Source: Nocardia higoensis NBRC 100133
Lineage (GTDB): Bacteria > Actinomycetota > Actinomycetes > Mycobacteriales > Mycobacteriaceae
Direction: 5' to 3'
NCBI RefSeq assembly: GCF_000308595.1
Contig: NZ_BAGA01000111.1
Location: 25,696 to 89,695 of the forward strand
Length of the DNA stretch: 64,000 nt
Shown here: in pieces, positions 35,022 through 42,778 of the stretch
Numbering within the stretch: position 1 is the first letter of the stretch
Layout of the letters: every line of letters begins with the position of its first letter
Position numbers and translations under genes: made by a program
The notes under the pieces: model-generated
The model's database searches: none
Told to the model about the DNA's origin: nothing
Seen by the model: the letters and a program-made list of their open reading frames with translations, nothing else

Positions 35022-35941
35022 TATTTCTTTACCTTATCAAGATCGAACAAGCCCCAGACTTCGCGCGCAAGATCATGCGCCTCTTCGAGAGTCCATTTCT
35101 GCGTCCCGCCAAATAGATCTTTGATTTCGTTGGGCTCTTTCCACGTTCGAGCTGATTGATCCTCAAAGGTTTCTACCCAGATGTAGTCCACAGCGTCAGC
35201 TAGGGCAGCGCTGAGCGGGTTGCTGCTGACCACATTGATTACAGAGTTTGGGACGCGATACATTAAGCACTCCATGAAGTAGCTGGGGAGTGGATCGATT
35301 CGACCAAGCTCAACCAAGTCGTTCTCGGCTCGCTTGAGAATTCTTACCAGCTTTTTGTACCGGTTTCCGGTAGCATTATTCTTCGCTCGCCCATTCTCCA
35401 ACTGCTGAACCGGATAGTTGATTACCGAGCTGCCGTCGGTTTTGAAGACTTTTTGTCCGCTATGATACGCAACTCGCCCACTGCTATCGTAGTAGTACTT
35501 TCGGAAATCGAACGATGGTACTACATCGGCGCTGACACGCCCGGAATTCTCAACAAGCTCTATTGCCGTCGAGCCGCTGATGTCGCAGCCTGAACCGAAG
35601 CGATTCTTCAGGTGACGTGCAAGGCTGTTGCGGAAATCGATGCCTTCGAGAGTAAAGGTTCTACTACTCCCCGTCTGCCTGTCAGCATCCCGAAGTCCGC
35701 TAGCATCGTAATAGTGGAAATCTGTCCGTAATACCGCGATATCCACATCGCTGTCCTGTCGAACGTTGGTATTGTTCGCGTATGAGCCCTTCGGTACATA
35801 CTTGAGGGTTATGTCGGAGTAGTCTGCCACCCAGCTTCCAACCGCGCTACGAACCATGCGCTCCGCGCGTTCCTGCTTCTCTTGTTCATGGTCGCTTGAC
35901 GGCTGACAGTAGCGCCCCAGCTTGCTTTCCAAAGCGGTCAT
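35021..35941 (-). CDS. CD-NTase (cGAS/DncV-like nucleotidyltransferase) of CBASS
   Basis: A 306-residue nucleotidyltransferase. The start is ATG 35941, after GAGGAATA; the open frame to 36205 is not family-like. The polymerase-beta core is intact: GS at residues 52-53, then QDSDVDIAV with Asp65 and Asp67, and the third acidic residue Asp139 in SADVVPSFDF. CD-NTases sense phage infection and join nucleotides into cyclic di- or trinucleotide signals in the cytosol. The C-terminal SMODS-associated region includes FDVDYIW-like VDYIWVETFEDQSAR. No E1/E2/JAB or HORMA/TRIP genes are present, so this looks like a short, type I CBASS. The product nucleotide cannot be predicted. Confidence 0.9.
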   Translation of the reverse strand: MTALESKLGRYCQPSSDHEQEKQERAERMVRSAVGSWVADYSDITLKYVPKGSYANNTNVRQDSDVDIAVLRTDFHYYDASGLRDADRQTGSSRTFTLEGIDFRNSLARHLKNRFGSGCDISGSTAIELVENSGRVSADVVPSFDFRKYYYDSSGRVAYHSGQKVFKTDGSSVINYPVQQLENGRAKNNATGNRYKKLVRILKRAENDLVELGRIDPLPSYFMECLMYRVPNSVINVVSSNPLSAALADAVDYIWVETFEDQSARTWKEPNEIKDLFGGTQKWTLEEAHDLAREVWGLFDLDKVKK

Positions 35942-36016
35942 CGTTATTCCTCTTCGCGCACTACGGGGGCGCATTGAGATTTCAGAGAATTGGGGTAGCG
36001 GCGCACGTCGGCTATA

Positions 36017-36067
36017 GGGGCGGGTAAGCGCCCCCGTAGAACCTGGACAGGGAGGTCCAGGTCCTAC
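36017..36067. promoter_or_regulatory. Two tandem hairpins between the 54-residue gene and the CD-NTase
   Basis: GGGGCG and CGCCCC (36017-36022 and 36029-36034, 6-nt loop) form one stem. GTAGAACCTGGAC and GTCCAGGTCCTAC (36036-36048 and 36055-36067) form a second of 13 bp with one mismatch around AGGGAG. They lie in the 137-bp gap inside the operon. They may terminate or attenuate transcription, or protect the mRNA. No poly-U run follows. Confidence 0.55.
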
Positions 36068-36078
36068 GGTTGACGCGC

Positions 36079-36243
36079 TCAGGCGAGCTGGATCAGCTTC
36101 CAGTCGACCGCCTTGCCGTCGTACGGCGGCATGATGTTGCCCTTGGCGATCGGCGCGGTGGTCGACGGCGTACCGACGACCTGCCAGACGCCACTCTCCG
36201 GGCACTTGTCGCTAGTATGCGCGATCGTCCCGATCCCACTCAT
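36079..36243 (-). CDS. 54-residue protein, first gene of the CBASS locus
   Basis: Read on the minus strand from ATG 36243, six bases after a GAGAGGAAG ribosome site, to TGA 36079. The protein begins MSGIGTIAHTSDKCPESGVW, has TTAPIAKGNIMPP in the middle and ends AVDWKLIQLA. The C-x-x-SG-x-[WY]...G-x-x-x-PP...W layout recalls small YjzC-like proteins seen in many bacteria, whose function is unknown. One cysteine only, so no zinc ribbon on its own. It is co-oriented with the CD-NTase, 137 bp upstream, and may be part of the defence locus. Confidence 0.6.
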   Translation of the reverse strand: MSGIGTIAHTSDKCPESGVWQVVGTPSTTAPIAKGNIMPPYDGKAVDWKLIQLA

Positions 36244-36710
36244 CTAGAACTTCCTCTCAACTGGTGCGTGCGACATCCATCGCTACGCACGGCAGCAGCA
36301 GGTAAAGCTCTGATCACGATGTGACCGCTATCACTGACAGCGATTCATCCCCCTGGTAACTTCAGCGCCCTGCCGACCAAGCAGTAGTGAAGCCCCAGGA
36401 TCAGAGCCCCCAGCTCTTGTCCTGGGGTTTGCTGTACCGAGACGTGAGCTTACATCCGACTCCTCGGTTTTGGAAAGTCTGTTCGACCGCGACTTCAAGA
36501 TTCAAGCGTGATGTCGAACACCGGCTCCCTCGGCACCTGCAACCAGCCGTGATGCCTTAGCGGAATGGATCAACCGTCCAGTATCGATCTCTCTGGTTTC
36601 ACTATTCATCGCGAGCATGACATCACCGCCTGATATAGCGGAAAGATTGCTCAGGCTAACCAAAGGTAAGTGGGCTTGACGGTGTTATTCGCGGTGGGCG
36701 GAATGCCATG
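36244..36710. other. Gene-free stretch upstream of the CBASS locus
   Basis: A 467-bp region of lower GC content. It holds the terminator-like hairpin at 36393-36427. Otherwise I see no gene; the minus-strand promoter of the CBASS locus probably lies here, close to 36250-36390. Confidence 0.4.
36393..36427. terminator. Intrinsic terminator-like hairpin
   Basis: CCCCAGGA and TCCTGGGG form an 8-bp outer stem; between them AGAGC and GCTCT pair again, giving a long bipartite hairpin. GGTTTGC follows on the plus strand. It lies between the CBASS locus and the winged-helix gene and could stop readthrough in either direction. Confidence 0.6.
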
Positions 36711-36962
36711 TCATGTCGTCGTCGGAACATCCAACACCGCTCGCCCCCGAGCCGACCCGGCGAAAGCGCGTCCTCGTTGACTCAGTCCCCAGGCGATGGA
36801 GTGCCCGTCGGGTACGGCAGTCAGGAGCCCACGGGACGTCAACGTGACCAGCGCCTGCCGGACACGGCGGGTGTCGAGACCGGTGGTGGTGGAAAGTTCG
36901 GCGCTGGAGCATTGCCCGCGGGTCATCAGAGCCCCCAGTACCTTCGCTTCGGCTTCACGCAT
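36711..36962 (-). CDS. Small MarR-like winged-helix DNA-binding protein
   Basis: An 83-residue protein from ATG 36962. It is almost entirely one winged helix: EAKVLGALMTRGQCSSAELSTTTGL with DTRRVRQALVTLTSRGLLTAV and a wing. The pattern matches MarR/TrmB-type domains. It is divergent from nothing obvious: on its left lies a terminator and the CBASS locus, on its right the ISL3 element, which may have removed a neighbour. It could regulate the CBASS locus or an element gene; neither can be shown here. Confidence 0.65.
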   Translation of the reverse strand: MREAEAKVLGALMTRGQCSSAELSTTTGLDTRRVRQALVTLTSRGLLTAVPDGHSIAWGLSQRGRAFAGSARGRAVLDVPTTT

Positions 36963-37262
36963 CCTGTCGCCGCCCCTCCGTCGTCGCCTGGTGGTGAGGC
37001 AACCTGCGACCGGGAGAGGACATCACCAGTCGCAGGCGCCTGGCGGGACTGTAAGAACAACGGCTCTGGCTCACTTTCGGTGGGGGCCAGGGTTATCCCA
37101 GCAAGATGCGGTGGCGCAGTAGCTGGAAGCCGGCACGGCCATACATCTGTCGTTTGATCAGCTTGGTTTTCGTGTTGACGCCCTCGATCGGACCGTTGCT
37201 GTAGGGCAGGCTCAGACCGGCGACCACCGCGGGGTTGTCTTGCTCGAGGCCACGAAGGAACG

Positions 37263-38687
37263 GGTCAAGTCCAAATGCGTGGTGTAACAGGGTGATCGCC
37301 GCGTGACCCTGTGTGGTCAGGCGGTCAGGGCTGCGGGATCGGTGTCCTCCTGTCCGTCGGTGGGTTCGTTGTGGTGGCGGGAGCGGGCCAGGACGTCCAG
37401 GCCGAGGTAACGGCGGCCCTCGATCCATTCGTCGTGTTGTTCGGCCAGGACCGCACCGACCAGGCGGATGATGGCGGTCCGGTCGGGGAAGATGCCGACG
37501 ACGTCGGTGCGGCGGCGGATCTCTTTGTTCAACCGTTCCTGCGGGTTGTTCGACCAGATCTGCCGCCAGATCTGCTTCGGGAACGCGGTGAACGCCAGCA
37601 GGTCCGCCCGGGCGTTGTCGAGGTGGGCAGCGACTTTCGGCAGCTTCTCGGTCAGGGCGTCGAGCATCCGATCGTATTGCGCTTCAACCGATTCAGGGTC
37701 GGCTTGGTCGAACACCGAATGCAGAAGAGTGCGAACCCAAGGCCAGGAGGATTTCGGGCAGACGCTCATCAAGTTGACGGTGTAATGCGTGCGACAGCGT
37801 TGCCAGGACGCGCCCGGCAAGGTGGCGCCGATCGCGGCGACCAGCCCGGCGTGAGCATCGGAAGTCACCAGCTCGACCCCGGAAAGGCCGCGGGCGACCA
37901 GGTCACGGAAGAACGCCAGCCAGCCGGCGCCGTCTTCACCACTGGTGACCTGCAGGCCGAGGATCTCGCGGTAGCCCTCGGCGTTGACGCCGGTGGCGAT
38001 CAACGCGTGGACGTTGACCACCCGCCTGTTCTCCCGCACCTTCAACACCAGCGCGTCCGCGGCGACGAACGTGTAAGGCCCTTGATCGAGCGGTCGGGTG
38101 CGGAACGCTTCGACCTGGGCATCGAGGTCGGCGGCCATGATCGATACCTGCGATTTCGACAGCCTGGTCACGCCCAACGATTCGACGAGTTTCTCCATGC
38201 GCCGGGTAGAGACACCGAGCAGGTAGCAGGTCGCCACCACCGAGGTCAGTGCTCGTTCGGCGCGTTTGCGGCGCTCGAGCAGCCAGTCCGGGAAGTAGCT
38301 GCCCGTTCGGAGTTTCGGGACCGCGACGTCGATAGTGCCGACACGGGTGTCGAAGTCGCGGTGGCGGTAGCCGTCGCGGGAGTTGGTGCGCTCAGGTGAG
38401 CGTTGCCCGTAGCCGGCGCCGCAGATCGTGTCTGCTTCGGCGTTCATGATCGTGTGGATGAACGTCGAGAGCATCTCCCGCAACAGGTCAGGGCTCGCGG
38501 TCGCCAATTGCTCGGTCAACAACGCACTCGGGTCGATAGGCTGGAGATCGGTCATCGCGTGGTCTTCTTCCTTCTAGTGACTTTGGTCGGTCTCTCGAAG
38601 GATCACGCGGTGACCACCCTGCTGTCCGGGGAATCGACAGGCAGACAACTCAGTTGCTGCTCCTACACCACGCTATTGGACGCAACC
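37263..38687 (-). mobile_element. IS256-family insertion sequence (1425 bp) with 8-bp target duplication
   Basis: The terminal repeats are GGTCAAGTCCAAATGCGTGG (left, continuing TGTAACAG) and GGTTGCGTCCAATAGCGTGG (right, reverse strand, continuing TGTAGGAG), 21 of 28 identical. AAGGAACG occurs at 37255-37262 and again at 38688-38695, an exact 8-bp duplication typical of IS256. The host sequence is the ISL3 transposase gene. One transposase gene on the minus strand fills the element. Confidence 0.93.
37317..38555 (-). CDS. IS256/Mutator-family transposase
   Basis: A 412-residue transposase from ATG 38555 with the Mutator features: CGAGYGQRSPERTNSRDGYR near the start, the DDE residues in FVAADALVLKV, VTSDAHAGLVAAI and SNNPQERLNKEIRRRTDVVG, and the RCRTHYTVNLM motif before the last. 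Length and motifs are complete, so the copy is probably active. Confidence 0.92.
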   Translation of the reverse strand: MTDLQPIDPSALLTEQLATASPDLLREMLSTFIHTIMNAEADTICGAGYGQRSPERTNSRDGYRHRDFDTRVGTIDVAVPKLRTGSYFPDWLLERRKRAERALTSVVATCYLLGVSTRRMEKLVESLGVTRLSKSQVSIMAADLDAQVEAFRTRPLDQGPYTFVAADALVLKVRENRRVVNVHALIATGVNAEGYREILGLQVTSGEDGAGWLAFFRDLVARGLSGVELVTSDAHAGLVAAIGATLPGASWQRCRTHYTVNLMSVCPKSSWPWVRTLLHSVFDQADPESVEAQYDRMLDALTEKLPKVAAHLDNARADLLAFTAFPKQIWRQIWSNNPQERLNKEIRRRTDVVGIFPDRTAIIRLVGAVLAEQHDEWIEGRRYLGLDVLARSRHHNEPTDGQEDTDPAALTA

Positions 38688-40146
38688 AAGGAACGGGTCC
38701 AGCTCGGTCAGCCCGGCCTCGCGGACCTGTGTCATCCACGCGTCGAGATCGACCCCGCGCCGCTCGGCCATGATCACCGCGAACTCGCCGACAAGATTGG
38801 CCAGCGCGGTCATCTCCGGACACGACGCGAGAAGCTGATCCAGATGGGAACGACACTCTGCGGGCAGATCAGCGGGCCGGCTCACGATCCACGACGTCAG
38901 CCGCCGAGGCGAGGGAGTAAGCCGTGCGCTTTCGGCGCGGCCTTGGTTGAGGTACTTGTGCAGCAGGTTCAAGCCGCCGGTGTAGCCGAGGGCCTTGATC
39001 TCGTGGAACAGGTGCAGTACCGGGACCCCGCGACGCCGCCGGAGGTGGTCACGGTAGGGGTCGACCAGGCAGGCACGATATTGCGGTGGGCGACGAAGCT
39101 GCTCGGGCTCTGCGGTGCGGGCGTAACGTTTCACCGTATTGAGCGACAACCCGAGCCGTCGGGAACAGTCGAGCAGACCGACACCCTGATCGAGAAGGTT
39201 GTGGACCGCGTGCCAGCGTTGCAGCGTGGTGGTCTCACGGACCAGGGTTTGCCGCTTCGGCCCGGCGGCGGCCCAGCAGCGGCTGTGTGCGGCGACCACC
39301 TTCTCCGCCGAGCGGACCAGTCCATGCCATAGATGCCAGCGGTCGCTGACCTGCACTGAGCTGGGCAGGGCCCGGCGGATGGCTTCGGCGTAGGTGGCTG
39401 ATCCGTCGCGGACGACGGTCTCGATGCCGGGCCGGTCGCGCAGCCACGCCTCGAGGGTTTCGGTTTTCCGGTCGCCGAGGACATCGATGCGTTCGTGGGT
39501 GACCGCGTCGATCAGGATCGTGCCGTAGCGGTGGCTGCGACGCAGCGCGAAGTCGTCCACGCTCACCACACGAGGAACCGGCCGGTCAGGCAGCGGGATT
39601 CGTAGCAGCACGCGCACCGCAGTATGGCGTGACATCGGAACGGGTAGTGCGGTCAGCAGCCGGGCCGCGGCCCGCCCGGCCAACTCCCGGGTCACCGCCT
39701 GCACCTGACTGGTCAGCCGGATGGTGCGTCGCTGGTAGCGTTCGAGCACACCAGGGACCTGCTCGCGGAACGTCCGGCAGCACTGCGGTGTGGCGCAGGT
39801 GAGCCGTCGCACCCGGACCCCGACGACAACCGGCCGACCATCGATCGGCAGGTCCGCAACCCTCCGATGGTGATAGCTGTGGACCTTCACCGACCCGGCA
39901 CCACACCACGGGCATCCGGCCGGGCCGGGCGCCGTCCGAGCCGACACCACAATCCGTCCACCCTCATCTGCTACGCCCTCGAGCACCAGCGGAGACAACC
40001 CCGAAAACACAAGCGCAGCAACACCACTCACCTTCAGCACAGGGGTATCGTGCCGTCACCCAGCCATGCCGCACCACCGGAAGTGAGCCAGAGCCGTTAT
40101 CTTTACAGACCCGAGTCGCTCTCGCTGGGTCGACGGCCTCCGGAGT

Positions 40147-41109
40147 TTACGGCGGAGATTCTGCGTGCCCGTCGGTGCCCTGGTGAGCAGACGCTAATTC
40201 CCCTCGCGCGCCCAGAACTTCTGTGAACCGATCGATCACATCGTCGAGCTGGGCGCGATGTTCGCGTGCGGTGCGGCTGGCGAGTACATGGGCTGCGGTG
40301 ATCGCGCGGCCGTACTCGACGTCCCGGTGCTCGATCCGTCGCCGATGCTCGGCGCGCTCGGCATCGAGTGCCTCTCGCAGCGAGATATTCTCGGTGACCA
40401 AGGCGTGGTTCACCGTTTGAAGTGAATCGCGTTCGTCTTCCACACGCGCTCGAACCAGCCGGGTAGCTTCCAAATCCGCGCGCATCCCGGTTACTTCAAT
40501 TTCGGTGTCCTGGCATGCCTGCTCCCGTTCGCGTTCGGCCGCGGCGATCCGGACGGCGGCATCCGCCTCGACCTCTTGGCTCCGTTGAGATGCTTCCTCC
40601 GCCAGGGCGCGCGCTTCGCGGGCCGTGGCGAGGGCCAGTTTCTCAGTCTCGACGGCACAGGCCATGCGTTCAGCCATCTCCGACTGCGCCTGCTCGGCCG
40701 CCGCGCAGGCTTGTTCGGCGAGGGCGATCCGGTGATCGGCTCGGCGTTGAATCTCGTCGATTTCGCGAACGACGGCAGTCGGGTCCGTGAGTCGGGCGAG
40801 CAGGTCGGCGATGTCATCGCCGAGGCCGGTGAGTTCTTCGCGCAGGCGGCTGTAGCGGTCCAGCAGGTCGGCCAGAGCGTGTGCGCGGTCGGTGACCGGA
40901 TGTAGGGACGGGTGCTGTACAGCGACCTCAGCACCGGCACCGGCGGAGCGCAGAAGACGTAACGCCTTCTGCGCGGTGTGGTCGGGGTTGTCGCAGTAGC
41001 GGCGAGGGGCGCCGCGCTGGCCGGGAGTGCGGGCAGGCAGTGGCGTTCCGCAGCCCGGGAACCGGCAGTGCCCCTGCGAGCGTGTGGCAGTCGCCACGGC
41101 GCTGAGCAT
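40147..41109 (-). CDS. KfrA-like coiled-coil DNA-binding protein
   Basis: A 320-residue protein. ATG 41109 follows GGAAAGGGAATCCG; the frame runs ten residues further up but into a repeat-derived segment. The N-terminus has Cys residues CRFPGCGTPLP and RYCDNPDHTAQKALR, a small zinc-binding or HTH-like module. Residues 90-300 form a long alanine- and glutamate-rich coiled coil, the architecture of plasmid KfrA proteins, which bind operators and aid partition. Such proteins are frequent next to integrases in actinobacterial integrative elements. It sits immediately downstream of the integrase and after a strong inverted repeat that it may recognise. Confidence 0.72.
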   Translation of the reverse strand: MLSAVATATRSQGHCRFPGCGTPLPARTPGQRGAPRRYCDNPDHTAQKALRLLRSAGAGAEVAVQHPSLHPVTDRAHALADLLDRYSRLREELTGLGDDIADLLARLTDPTAVVREIDEIQRRADHRIALAEQACAAAEQAQSEMAERMACAVETEKLALATAREARALAEEASQRSQEVEADAAVRIAAAEREREQACQDTEIEVTGMRADLEATRLVRARVEDERDSLQTVNHALVTENISLREALDAERAEHRRRIEHRDVEYGRAITAAHVLASRTAREHRAQLDDVIDRFTEVLGARGELASAHQGTDGHAESPP

Positions 41110-41128
41110 CGGATTCCCTTTCCATCCC

Positions 41129-41166
41129 TTCCATTTCATTCCGGATGGGGAGGGAATGAAATGGAA
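41129..41166. promoter_or_regulatory. 14-bp perfect inverted repeat before the KfrA-like gene
   Basis: TTCCATTTCATTCC at 41129-41142 and GGAATGAAATGGAA at 41153-41166, separated by 10 bases, form a perfect inverted repeat between the integrase stop and the KfrA-like start. It could be the operator of the KfrA-like protein, a terminator for the integrase gene or a recombination accessory site. The local sequence is built from repeated TTCCAT/GGAATG units. Confidence 0.6.
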
Positions 41167-41197
41167 TGGATTCGGGTCGAGGAGGATGAGGTGCAGG

Positions 41198-42448
41198 TCA
41201 GGCGGTGAGTGCGAGCATTTCGGCCCGGACGCGGGGCAGGCGGCTCGCGATGACCTCAGCGGCCGACCGGCTGGCCGTACGGTCGTTGTGCCCGTAGCGA
41301 CGGTCGGTGGTGGTGACCGATTCGTGCCCGGCGTCGCGGGAGACCACGAACAGCGGTACGCCGTCCTGCAACTTCCACGAGATCCCGGTGTGGCGGAGCA
41401 TGTACGGGGTCAGGTGCTTCGACCGCAGCGTCGCGATCGCGGCACCGTAGCGTTCGAGGAGTTCTTCGGGATCGGCGCCGTGCCACATCGCTTTGGTTCC
41501 GAACGGGGTGAAGTCGCGGCGCGCCAGCGCCTCCAGCCGGCGCAGGGCGGGCTGCCAGGCTTTGCGGTGGAAGTAGGCGGCGGTGATCGGTGTCCCGGTG
41601 TACTTGGGAAACAGCAGCTCGTTTCCCGGCCGGGACAGATCCAGTCGTTCCACGGTCTGGAGCGGGATGTTGATGGTGCGGATTCCTCGGCTGGACTTGG
41701 GCTTGCCGAGCTTCAAGCGGCTGCCGCCGTCCTTCCATGCCTTGTTGATGCGCACCGCGCCGGTGACCGGGTTGATGTCACGGACCTGCAGGGCGCCGAT
41801 CTCGCCGGGGCGGGCCATCGAGACGAGGCCGAACTCGGCCTGGGTGCGCCACCGCTGCCCGAGCAGTTGCTCGAACAACTCCCATTCGTCGTTGTCGAAG
41901 ATTTCGATCTCGGTGTCGTCGTGGCGCGGCAGGCGTATGCCCGCGCACGGGTTGAACGGCAGTAGCGGTATGGGGCGCTGTTCGACGGCCGCGCGCAACG
42001 CCGCGGAGAGGAATCCGTGCTTGTTCTTGATCGTTTTCGGGGCGTTGCCCTTGTCCTGTTCGAGGTAGACGATCCAGGCGGCGTCGGTGTCCTGGGTGAC
42101 GGCCTCGAGGGTGGCGTGCTCGCCGAAGAAGGGCACGATGTCGTTGGCGATGTAGCGGTGGTACTTGAGGCGGCCGTCTTCCTGGACGCCTGTGAGGCGG
42201 TCGGTGTAGCGGGTCAGCCAGTCGGCGAGCAGCATCGCGCCGGTTCCGGCGTCGCGCTTGCCTGCCAGGACGTCCAGGGCCGCGTCGAGGCCGATTCGAT
42301 CGATCAGATCAGCCCACCACTGGGCCTGGGCGTAGTCGTCGAAGGATTCCGAGGACATCCGCCTGACACGGTCGAGGTCGTAGTAGTGGAAAGGAACCTG
42401 CCACCGGACGGTCCCGTCCTTGCGAGGCCGCGGGCGAGGTGTGGGCAT
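41198..42448 (-). CDS. Tyrosine recombinase (integrase)
   Basis: A 416-residue phage-type integrase whose gene starts 125 bp from the tRNA-Ala gene. An N-terminal arm-binding and SAM-like domain (residues 55-160, LLADWLTRYTDRL) precedes the catalytic domain. Catalytic residues: Arg in SMARPGEIGALQVRD, HLTPYMLRHTG (His-x-x-Arg), AGHESVTTTDRRYGH (second His and Tyr). These are the R-H-R-H-Y set in normal order, so it should be active. It inserts and, with an excisionase, removes the element by recombination at the tRNA 3-prime end. The start is ATG 42448. Confidence 0.93.
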   Translation of the reverse strand: MPTPRPRPRKDGTVRWQVPFHYYDLDRVRRMSSESFDDYAQAQWWADLIDRIGLDAALDVLAGKRDAGTGAMLLADWLTRYTDRLTGVQEDGRLKYHRYIANDIVPFFGEHATLEAVTQDTDAAWIVYLEQDKGNAPKTIKNKHGFLSAALRAAVEQRPIPLLPFNPCAGIRLPRHDDTEIEIFDNDEWELFEQLLGQRWRTQAEFGLVSMARPGEIGALQVRDINPVTGAVRINKAWKDGGSRLKLGKPKSSRGIRTINIPLQTVERLDLSRPGNELLFPKYTGTPITAAYFHRKAWQPALRRLEALARRDFTPFGTKAMWHGADPEELLERYGAAIATLRSKHLTPYMLRHTGISWKLQDGVPLFVVSRDAGHESVTTTDRRYGHNDRTASRSAAEVIASRLPRVRAEMLALTA

Positions 42449-42572
42449 GCGCCACTCCTGTCGTGTCGATACGGCGACACGATCAGTCTGAAAAGCGGCG
42501 GTGGTGACCGCGGTGGTGACCGCGATCCAGATCCAGGCTACCGAAGTAGCCTGTGACCTGCATCAATCCAAG
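42449..42572. other. Integrase-tRNA junction with tandem repeat and hairpin (attachment region)
   Basis: GGTGGTGACCGC occurs twice in a row at 42500-42523. GGCTAC-CGAA-GTAGCC at 42536-42551 is a small perfect hairpin next to the tRNA 3-prime end. Together they fill the gap between integrase and tRNA. Such repeats commonly bind the integrase arm domain; the crossover itself is expected in the tRNA end. No second attachment copy was found inside the window. Confidence 0.5.
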
Positions 42573-42645
42573 TGGAGCTAAGGGGACTCGAACCCCTGAC
42601 CCCCACACTGCCAGTGTGGTGCGCTACCAGCTGCGCCATAGCCCC
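42573..42645 (-). tRNA. tRNA-Ala (anticodon GGC)
   Basis: Seventy-three bases fold as a standard cloverleaf: acceptor GGGGCTA/TAGCTCC with discriminator A, D arm GCGC/GCGC, anticodon stem CCACA/TGTGG with loop CTGGCAG (anticodon GGC), and T arm AGGGG-TTCGAGT-CCCCT. CCA is not encoded. It is the likely integration site of the element, since the integrase gene lies right next to its 3-prime side and the gene is intact. Confidence 0.95.
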
Positions 42646-42778
42646 TTGGTGGGTCTCGCTCGGTTTCCCTTGCGCCTGACAAAAGTTACACCACCGGCGT
42701 GTTGACAACCAAATCGGCTGGTCAGCGGGGTGAACAGGGGTAGATCGACGGCGCGGTCGGGCGAGCGAGAAACCGGGG

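Larger units (their letters stand above)
37093..40040 (-). pseudogene. ISL3 transposase split by IS256
   Basis: The N-terminal part (38688-40040) starts MLKVSGVAALVFSG, has the zinc-ribbon-like CPWCGAGS with a later CATPQCC, and the DDE core (VVSVDDFALRR, VVRDGSATYAEAIR). It breaks after LTELDPFL. The C-terminal part (37093-37262, about 50 residues) resumes in RGLEQDNPAVVAG and includes SLPYSNGPIEGVNTKTKLIK with the catalytic Glu, ending LLRHRILLG. Deleting the IS256 and one 8-bp repeat joins them exactly in frame as LDPFLRGLEQ. As it stands no complete transposase can be made. Confidence 0.88.
37049..40108 (-). mobile_element. ISL3-family element interrupted by an IS256 copy
   Basis: CGGCTCTGGCTCACTTTCGGTG near 37061 and its inverse at 40076-40097 are near-identical terminal repeats; a weaker match continues outward to about 37049 and 40108, so outer limits are approximate. 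No target duplication was found. Without the 1433-bp IS256 plus duplication the element would be about 1.6 kb, the usual ISL3 size. Confidence 0.75.
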
